The position numbers and the translations under genes were made by a program. Shown here piece by piece: positions 57,448 through 64,000 of a stretch of DNA of 64,000 nt (within the stretch, counting starts at the first letter, position 1; the number at the start of each line of letters is the position of its first letter). Origin of the DNA: Achaetomiella virescens (taxonomy: Eukaryota > Ascomycota > Sordariomycetes > Sordariales > Chaetomiaceae); NCBI GenBank assembly GCA_031001845.1, contig JARNGD010000020.1:240464-304463 (forward strand). Reading direction: 5' to 3'. Below the pieces are notes generated by a model, which did not search any database, was not told where the DNA came from, and saw only the letters and a program-made list of their open reading frames with translations.

Positions 57448-58526
57448 TCAATTAAGCACCCAACCCCTACGCTGGCCGCCTGTGCCGAACTTGAGCTGGA
57501 TGCCAGCATCAAACTGCTTTTCGAGCTCCTGTGAGACCTGGCCGATGTCGAACCGCTTGCGAGCGCCGTCCTTGGCCTCACCCCCAGCAGCGGTGGCACC
57601 GTGCTTCTTGCCGCCAAGCAGTCGCATGAACTTGCTCTGCCGCTGAGCACCACCCTCCAGGCCGCCGACATTCCACCGTTCGGCGAGCTCGGCTGGGGGA
57701 GCAGCGGATGGAGCCGATGCCGTAGTTTTCTCATTCGACTCCTCTGCTGCCCCGCTGCTTTTGTCCTGATCTTCTCCTTCTTCTGTTCATTTTCCTTTTT
57801 GTCCTTCTTTTCCTTCTTCCTCTTCCGCTCCGCCTCCTCGTCTTTCTCCACCTCGGATTCGCCAGTGACAGCGCTCACATCGGCCATCTCCATGTCTCCT
57901 TCCTGTTCCTTCTCCTTCTGCTTCGTCTTCTTCTTGCCCTTCTTCTCAATCTTGGTCTCCTCCTCCTTTCGGGTCTCGATCGGCTCCGCACCACCGCTCT
58001 TCTTCGACTTCTTGCCCCTCTTCTTGTCCTTCTTCCCCCTGGCAGGCTCGGCGCTCACTTCCATGGTGTTCTCAACGGTGGTTTCCTCAACACTGTCCTG
58101 ATTCTCCTCCAGTTTCTTTCCCTTCTTCTTATCCTTCTTATCCTTTTTCTTCTTCTCTGCCTTCTCCTCGCCTTCCAACTTCCCGTGCTTTTTCTTCTTC
58201 TTTGGCGGCTCGGCCGCCTCCTCGGCCCTCACCTCCTCCTCTTCAGCAGCAGCAGTAGCAGAAGCAGGAGGAGGAGGAGGAATCCCCTCAGTCGATACTT
58301 CGGTAGCATCTCGCTTGCGCTTGCCGTCCTTCTTCTCCTCCTTGGACTTCTTGTCGTCGGCCTTTGATTGCGCCTTTACCTCAGGCGCCTCAGCAGCCCC
58401 TGTGGTTGGCTGCTCCACCTTTGACGTTTTGGACGTCTTCTTCTTGTCCTTGGTGCTCATCTCCACGGTGTCCGCGAGAGCCGCCGCCTTGGGCTCTTTC
58501 GATTTCTTTTTGGACTTGTCGCCCAT
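57448..58526 (-). CDS. Lys/Glu-rich nuclear protein with C-terminal SMAP (small acidic protein-like) domain
   Basis: Start MGDKSKKKSKEPKAAALADT at 58526. Most of the protein is alternating KK/EE/KD low complexity (for example KAEKKKKDKKDKKKGKKLEE) with many nuclear-localisation-like basic runs. The only ordered part is the C-terminal SMAP domain: AERWNVGGLEGGAQRQSKFM, then RLLGGKKHGATAAGGEAKD, then RKRFDIGQVSQELEKQFDAG. The expected end is GGQRRGLGA with stop at about 57452; as read the frame continues to RRGWVLN and stops at 57448, so one G is probably missing in the terminal G run. A second frame change lies near 57755. About 358 aa. Function unknown; the composition suggests a nucleolar or RNA-associated protein. 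Confidence 0.8.
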
Positions 58527-59075
58527 CTTGCCAGTCCGGCCTTGGTGATGATGAGATGTGCGTGAAAGCGCAGTGAGCCGAGATGTCGCGCGAGAAGATT
58601 GGCAATTGGAAAATCGAAAATTGTCGATTTTTCCCAAATCAATTGGTATTCGAATGTCCGGGACGTATGCGAACCCCCAGTGTAAAAGTCATGGACCGGC
58701 CGTCAAGGTGCTCAGGATGAAAAGAATTCGATCAGCTTGAACTTCAACCCTAACCCTACTGTCCGTCACAACTTAAAACCTCACTCCGCCAAAGCCCCAA
58801 CACATCACATCACGATTCCGCAGAATGGGAGAGAGAAGATTTTCAGCTAACACAGGCGGAGTCAGTTGAAAACAGTGGAAGTCCATCACCAATTGTCGGT
58901 CCGGAGCCATCCAGATACCCTTCTGGAAATTCAAGAGGACACTCGCACTGGACACGCAAGAGTCTAGAGAGATGGATAGCTCCACTGATATTCTTGATTC
59001 GTAACCTGGGTATCTAAACCAAACCATCTTCACGACCGCCCATCACCGCCGTCTGCCGCTGACTGCACCTCTCCT
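58527..59075. other. Intergenic
   Basis: Upstream of the SMAP gene and downstream of snRNP27. No supported gene. Confidence 0.5.
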
Positions 59076-60013
59076 CTACCTCGTCGGGCTCAGCGGCCGG
59101 TTGAATCCTCCCACCCGGTTCATATACTGCCGGTACTCCGTTTCTTCTCCTTCCTCGCCGCACCCACGTTGTTCCCCAGTACCTTCTTGCCCTTTGTCGA
59201 AACCAAACCCACCAAATCCCATCATGGCCGCCATGTCGTCCAGCCCATCGTCCTCGACCACGACCTCCTCCTCATCCTCGTCCATAGGCTCTGCATCGAA
59301 GCGCCCCCTTGGGTGGTGTCTGTCCTCGTCATCGTGGTGTCCTTCCTGCTCGTGGGCACCGTCATGTGCGGAGGTGGACTGCTGTCGGTGTTCTGGCGGG
59401 TGGCTGCTGTCGCGGCTCTTGACTTTGAAGGATACTGGCGCTGCCGGGTGGACGTGTTCAGTTTGAGCGTGTGGGAAGCGTATGCTCGTCTCCGTCTCGT
59501 TCAAATACTCGCCTTGGGCTGGTGAGCGGCGGGGTGATTCTGTAGTGGTGCGAGCGCCGCGGTCTCGATCTTTGTCGCGGCGGGGACGTCTAGACCATCA
59601 GTATGGTGAGCTTCAGCTCCATCGGTAGTAAGAACATGGTGTGTGTGACATACCTCGCTCTGGCCTCTCCCACTCGCCCCTCACACTTTTATCCCCACGC
59701 TCCTGCTGAGGCGTCCCTCGGCCCTCCTCCCGTCGCCTCTGCCCTCTGTCCCTCTCCCTGTCCCTGTCTGCATCGCGCCGGTCATGGCCCCGCTCGCGGC
59801 CAGGTGACGCGAGCGCCGACGGTCTTCTCTGTCCCTAGAGCGCGACCGATACCGACGGTGGTCGCGTTCCCTATCTCTATCTCTGCCGTGGTCGCGGTTC
59901 ACTCTGTTCCGATCGTGATCGCGGTCGCGGTCCCGATCGCGCCGTCTGTCTCTGTCGTCATAGTAAGATCTATCGCTCCCGCGGCGGGAATAGCCGTCTC
60001 GTCGGTCAGCCAT
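59076..60013 (-). CDS. U4/U6.U5 tri-snRNP 27 kDa protein (SNRNP27) orthologue
   Basis: Splicing factor of the tri-snRNP. Exons 59654-60013 and 59076-59589 with a 64 bp intron (59590-59653). The N-terminal RS/RD domain starts MADRRDGYSRRGSDRSYYDD and is rich in RDRDRD. The C-terminus has the diagnostic block DDMAAMMGFGGFG, STKGKKVLGNNVGAARKEKK and TEYRQYMNRVGGFNRPLSPT. Between them is an acidic/His-rich spacer longer than in animals (about 290 aa total). Frame changes near 59810, 59210 and 59145. The conserved end is unmistakable. Like the CTD kinase at the left edge it has an RS domain and acts in mRNA maturation; no operon is implied. Confidence 0.92.
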
Positions 60014-60522
60014 GGCTGTTGTGGTGGGGACTGCGGTTGGTTGAAAGAAGAATTGGCCCCTAAGGGTTGAGGTGGTTGTGAGGTTGAGATTCGAATAGAA
60101 CTTAATTCGGTGACGTCTGTAGCGAAGTTTCTCGGCCAGGTGCGGCTGAGACAAGGCGCTGCAGGCTTGCAGTTAGTGGCCGCTACCCCTGTATTTCTGG
60201 CACGTTGGCGGGGCAGAAGGCCTGAGACGCTTCATATTCAATTGTCCGACGGCCAATGAAAAGGTGCATGGCGATTATACCTGAGGGTGGCCTGGGGTGG
60301 TTAGAAGGAGTCGATCCCTTTGGTTACTACTTGGTATAAGAAGAGCAATAACATCTAGAGTATGGATAATTCCCACAAGCCGCATGTGGATATATGTATC
60401 GGGTATCTTTTCACCCATGGTAGCCTCCCATACTCTTAACCATGTGTGCGATCGGCGATGGCCATGATCGTTGAACTTTCAACTCTTGACGGAAATCCCA
60501 TTTCCCACATGCATACCGAACC
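60014..60522. other. Upstream region of snRNP27 and 3' flank of ELP5
   Basis: No supported gene; short frames only. Confidence 0.5.
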
Positions 60523-61685
60523 CTAAATCTCATCCTCCTCTCATCAAAATCATCCTCTCTTCCCATCTCATACAAAATCCTCCCCCCTTCGCCACCCCCA
60601 ACCTCAACCTGCGCATCGAAATACGGCAGCACCACCCCCTCCCTATCCCTCCGTTGCTTCTCCGTCAACCCGAGGTTAAATGTCGCCTCCATTTCCTCAT
60701 CCCTTTCCCCTTCCCCTCCCTCCGCCTCTTTCTTCCTAAACTCAGGATGATCCCTCAAAACCATCACGCCCCACCCTGCCTCCCCCGTCCTCTGCACAAG
60801 CACGAACCGATCCACCACCGCCCGCCCGCTCCTCCTCCTCATCTCCATCTCCACCACCACATCCTCCCCCCGTCCGGTCTGGTCCCTCAACCCAACAAGC
60901 ACCCCCTCCCTCCCCTCCCTCAGCCCCCACTCCGGCTCGGGCAGACTCCGCTCTTGCGCCCGGCGCGCCTCGACGGCTTGATACAGACTCGAGACGCGGA
61001 AGATGGCGGTCGCGAGGTGCGAGAGGAGAGTGAGCGGGTGCGGGGAGTACTCTGTGATGACAGCAACAGCAGAAGCCGCAGTGGTGGAGGGGGGAGGCGG
61101 GAGGACGGGCACGTCGAGGTGGTAGACTGCCACGAGCGAGACGGAGGGTTGGATGATGACGGAGGAGAAAAAGGCTGGGAGGAGGTGCGGAGAGTGGGAG
61201 GATAGCGGGTTGAGAGTGTCGAGGAGGAGGAGGGATTCTAAGCATACATTGTAAGCGTGGATGGGAGGGGAATGGAGAAGGGGGAAGAAGGCTTACTGTG
61301 GGGAGGCGTGGTGGTGTCTTTGGCAGCGGGTCGCGGGGGGGTGAGGTGTGAGGCAATCTCTGCTACGAGAGCCTTCAGGGGCTTGCGCGGGCTTTGATGA
61401 AGACGTCTGCGACGGCGGGCTTTTTGATGGTGGCGAAGGAGACGAAGATGATTTTGGCTCGTTCAAGCTGAGGTTGACTGTCAATGCCTGATGTTCGAGT
61501 TACTGGGAATTGCTCTCTGAGGTACCTTGGCTCTCCTCATAAACTCTTGCATAAGTGGTTCGCCACTCTGCTCTAGGGTATCCAGGATGAGGGTGAGTGG
61601 ACTGGCGCTGTCTCGCAGGCTGAGGAGCTTCTCAAAGAGAAGCAGGCTGTGAGCCCGTTTTGTGGGCTTGGGCAGAGGGCGCCAT
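60523..61685 (-). CDS. elp5: Elongator complex subunit ELP5
   Basis: RecA-like-fold subunit of the ELP4-ELP5-ELP6 ring of Elongator, needed for wobble-uridine tRNA modification (mcm5U). Exons: 61526-61685, 61297-61467, 60523-61237, with introns 61468-61525 and 61238-61296. The N-terminus reads AHSLLLFEKLLSLRDSASPL, then TLILDTLEQSGEPLMQEFMR, then LERAKIIFVS. The core has SLLLLDTLNPLSSHSPHLLP, YSPHPLTLLSHLATAIFRVS and LREGREGVLVGLR. The end is FNLGLTEKQRRDREGVVLPY, then RILYEMGREDDFDE, then EDEI. ATG at 61685 (MAPSAQAHK) is chosen over the upstream in-frame ATG at 61756 because it fits fungal ELP5 starts; it needs a one-base repair near 61660. Other shifts lie near 61400 and 60535. About 350 aa. 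Confidence 0.88.
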
Positions 61686-62574
61686 AGCTTGACTTGGGGA
61701 ACAAAGAGTTTGTGTGTCGACGACAGTAGTTGTGTCCTCCCTAAATAGTCAATCAAGCAAAGGAGAGAGGTTAGGTTGAATGGCGTGAGGTTTCCTTCAT
61801 GGATGTATAGTTGTGATGTGGAAGGAGGATTTCAGCGAGTTGCAGGTTGAGCACGAGGAGCCAGTGGGTAATTTTCGAGAACCTCTACACTGCAGTTTAA
61901 CTTCCATCCCAAACTCCTTTGAGGCGCAAATCACACGCATAGGATATTGAAAAGAGCTCAGAAGCACAAAGTTCCAGGATTAGGTCGTATAATATGTCAT
62001 GATCTTTTCCAACTCCTAAACTCCCTGTTTTTCCGCAGCCACACTGGGCAGAGGGGGTATCTTCCGTCATACAACACTTGAATAGGTCAACACCGAAACT
62101 GCCCTAAACCCATGCCTCCCAGACCTCGGGTTTCGCATACCCCTTTTCTCGTCAACAGTAAAACCAGCTAGAAAATTAGAGCGAGAGCGACAAGAAGAAG
62201 GTTGTGGAAGGCAACTGAGTGTTCCGACACCTCCATCACTGATGGATCATGCACAATAATTACCCGTGGTGCCCTTGAGTCACTCTCCACCACTCCTATG
62301 ACGTGGTGGGCATTGTCTCAATGCAGCTACGAGCATCCGCTCCCTTTGCCCTTGACCTGAAAATCTAAGCCACGCGGCTGATCGATGGTGGTCCCGGCTT
62401 CACTCTCGTCGATCGACGCCTGAATGAATGCCGTCCAGATCCCGCTGTGGGCGCCGAATCTCGAGACTTCCTCTTACATCGGCCATTGTGGCTCGCACAA
62501 CCGAATACTAGTCGGGTTGAGCGGCGTAAATGGACATTTCTCCTTCATTCTGTCGGGATGTGCTGGTTGGGTTG
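61686..62574. other. Intergenic between ELP5 and the ASXH gene
   Basis: About 0.9 kb, no open frame of note. ELP5 promoter and 3' flank of the next gene. Confidence 0.5.
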
Positions 62575-63656
62575 CTAAAGCTTCTCTGCCGTGAACCAGC
62601 GGATTTTGATGACTTTTTGTGATGTGGCGGGAGTCAGAAGTTCTTCTTCCGCGCTGTGACTCTGCTCTTCCGTATCCAGGCCGTTCCGAGTGCCCTGTGG
62701 TTGTGGCGAACCGCCTTCAGCGGCAGATTGCGAAACCGACAGACGACGGCCTCGAACGGCGCTTCGCAGGCGGGGTCTCTCGGTCCTCGGTTTCCGATGC
62801 CGCCTGGGACCGCTTCCCCCTGCCTTTCTTGCGCGGTTGTTCAGTTGCAGTTTCCGATCCATGATCGGAATCGGTGCCCTCGGGCTTGCTCTCGCCGGGC
62901 AGCTGAGTCTCCCAATCCTGCTCAAATCTTTCCCGCAGGAACTCGTCAAAGTCGCCGCGCCGGTGCTTCTCGTGGGCAACCCAGGCCTGATACAGCCACT
63001 CTTCATCGTGCCGGCCGAGGTAAATGTTTTCGCAGTAACGGGCGCAGTCGTATCTGAAGTTGTCGTCGTTACGCAGCGAAACGGTGTTGGGGCGGGAATC
63101 TGGGGTGCCTGTATCCTGGATGTGCGTCTCGTCAGGGATTTGGCGAGGATTTCTTGCTTCTCCCCTCAGTGAGAACATCCCAGGCCCCCGGAAGAAGTAG
63201 ATCGCCTGCGGTAAAACATGAGAAACCCTGGGTTAGGAAGATGGGGCCAATAAATGCGTACTCTCAAGTCAGCCTTCGCCAGCGGCGATTTCGAATCTGT
63301 GTAGACAAGCGGAGCCTCCCACTTCTTGTCCTTGGGCCGATTTCTTGGTTACAGGGAGAGCCCGTCGGGGTTCTTCGCCCGAGCTGGCTTACTGGCAATA
63401 TTTGCCTTACGTTTCTGAACACCAGACTGCCCATTCCCCTCTGAGCCAGGCGTCGTCGAGCTATCTTCCTGGTTATATCCGTTTGGGTTGGTTGCCGGTT
63501 GAGTAACTCGAGGTGTGGACGCCTCCATGTCTCAGACACCAATTCCTGACGGCCAACTGCGATAGATTTGCTGTCGGGGCTCGCCGCCGGGCTACCGAGT
63601 TGAACATTGATGATGCTCCTCGGAGGGGAGGAGATAGGGCTCGATGCCTCTGCCAT
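62575..63656 (-). CDS. Asx-homology (ASXH/DEUBAD) domain nuclear protein
   Basis: Fungal protein with the DEUBAD fold known from Additional sex combs proteins, where it activates a histone H2A deubiquitinase. Start MAEASSPISSPPRSIINVQL at 63656. The disordered basic linker (KRKANIASKPARAKNPDG) leads to PKDKKWEAPLVYTDSKSPLA, then the ASXH core across a 56 bp intron (63206-63261): DLLLPGAWDVLTE, KQEILAK, PDETHIQDTGTPDSRPN, LRNDDNFRYDCARYCENIYL, GRHDEEWLYQAWVAHEKHRR and GDFDEFLRERFEQDWETQLP. The tail is acidic/basic and ends VIKIRWFTAEKL. About 340 aa. Frame changes near 63480, 63350, 63155 and 62720. Whether it joins a deubiquitinase complex in fungi is not shown here. Confidence 0.85.
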
Positions 63657-64000
63657 GGTGATTGCGGGATATGAGCGTCAATGAATAGAATATTCAAAAT
63701 GCGACTGAGGATGGGTGATAGGTTTGTGAAGACGAAAAATAAGGCCACTCGCTAGTGAGTCGTCACAAGCCTCGCGGCCCTATCGCTGACGTAGCCGAGG
63801 TCAGCGAGTGTGAAGAGCGACCACGACCGACAAGCAGAGGAGGGGGAGGAGGGTGAATGGTTGTTCGGGACATGGGTCTCTAACTGATGGGTATTATACA
63901 TCTGGAATCCGAAGAAAATAATAAGGTAGCTCAAAGCGGGGTATTAGTAGCAGCAAAATCAATGGTAGAAGTGAGGCAGTTCCAGCACGCACGTTCGGCC
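63657..64000. other. Upstream region of the ASXH gene, to the window end
   Basis: No supported gene in the last 340 bases; a 60-codon minus frame (63752-63934) has no features. Confidence 0.5.

Noticed and set aside
1..64000. Idea of widespread programmed frameshifting
   Set aside because: Shifts fall at many different places in unrelated genes, with no shared slippery heptamer or downstream structure visible, and mostly correspond to simply missing C/G bases.

Overview
This 64 kb window is a gene-dense euchromatic segment of a filamentous ascomycete nuclear genome, most likely a Sordariomycete (Sordariales, perhaps Chaetomiaceae; the genus cannot be fixed from sequence alone). The grounds are short GT..AG introns (mostly 46-95 bp) with CTAAC/CTGAC branch points, moderately high GC, and Sordariomycete-type orthologues: glycogen synthase, glycogenin, an AA9 LPMO with a CBM1, an RFX factor and a chromodomain/HDA2-3 protein. 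There is no rRNA, CRISPR, recognisable transposon or AT-rich RIP-mutated block.

Layout. 0-3.3 kb (-): RS-rich CTD kinase (CTK1/CDK12 type), running off the left edge. 5.7-7.1 kb (-): a weakly supported Gly/Asn/Arg-rich gene. 8.2-10.5 kb (+): glycogen synthase. 11.9-14.2 kb (+): F-box protein. 19.1-20.4 kb (+): conserved-looking disordered protein. 23.7-24.7 kb (-): secreted AA9 LPMO. 26.5-27.6 kb (-): fatty acid elongase. 29.4-30.2 kb (+): cytochrome c oxidase subunit 6. 31.1-36.3 kb (-): chromodomain plus HDA2/3 histone deacetylase complex subunit. 37.5-40.6 kb (-): glycogenin. 42.7-44.2 kb (-): Mn-type CDF transporter. 45.4-46.5 kb (-): monoacylglycerol-lipase-like hydrolase. 47.4-49.7 kb (-): RFX transcription factor. 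50.9 kb (-): tRNA-Val(AAC). 51.5-52.2 kb (+): YOP1. 53.2-55.0 kb (+): MID1 calcium channel subunit. 55.6-56.1 kb (-): small mitochondrial protein. 56.8-57.1 kb (+): RAMP4/SERP1-like. 57.4-58.5 kb (-): Lys-rich SMAP-domain protein. 59.1-60.0 kb (-): snRNP27. 60.5-61.7 kb (-): Elongator ELP5. 62.6-63.7 kb (-): Asx-homology (DEUBAD) protein.

The genes are mostly unrelated housekeeping functions, not a cluster. The functional pairing that stands out is glycogen synthase and glycogenin about 30 kb apart, both with CCCCT (STRE-like) groups upstream. ER and membrane genes (ELO, YOP1, RAMP4-like, MID1) and nuclear RNA/chromatin genes (CTK1, snRNP27, ELP5, HDA2/3, ASXH, RFX) are also over-represented by eye.

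The most unusual property is technical. Nearly every recognisable protein changes reading frame one or more times inside conserved domains, and the shifts I could localise are mostly missing C or G bases in short C/G runs (CCC to CC, GG to G), while splice sites stay intact. I read this as assembly or base-calling error rather than pseudogenes. Coordinates below therefore give the span of each gene, and frames must be corrected before proteins are used. I did not find a convincing new biological system. The best biological leads are an ATG-less coding-like extension behind the HDA2/3 gene, a GC-AG intron in glycogenin, and a few unrecognised ORFs.
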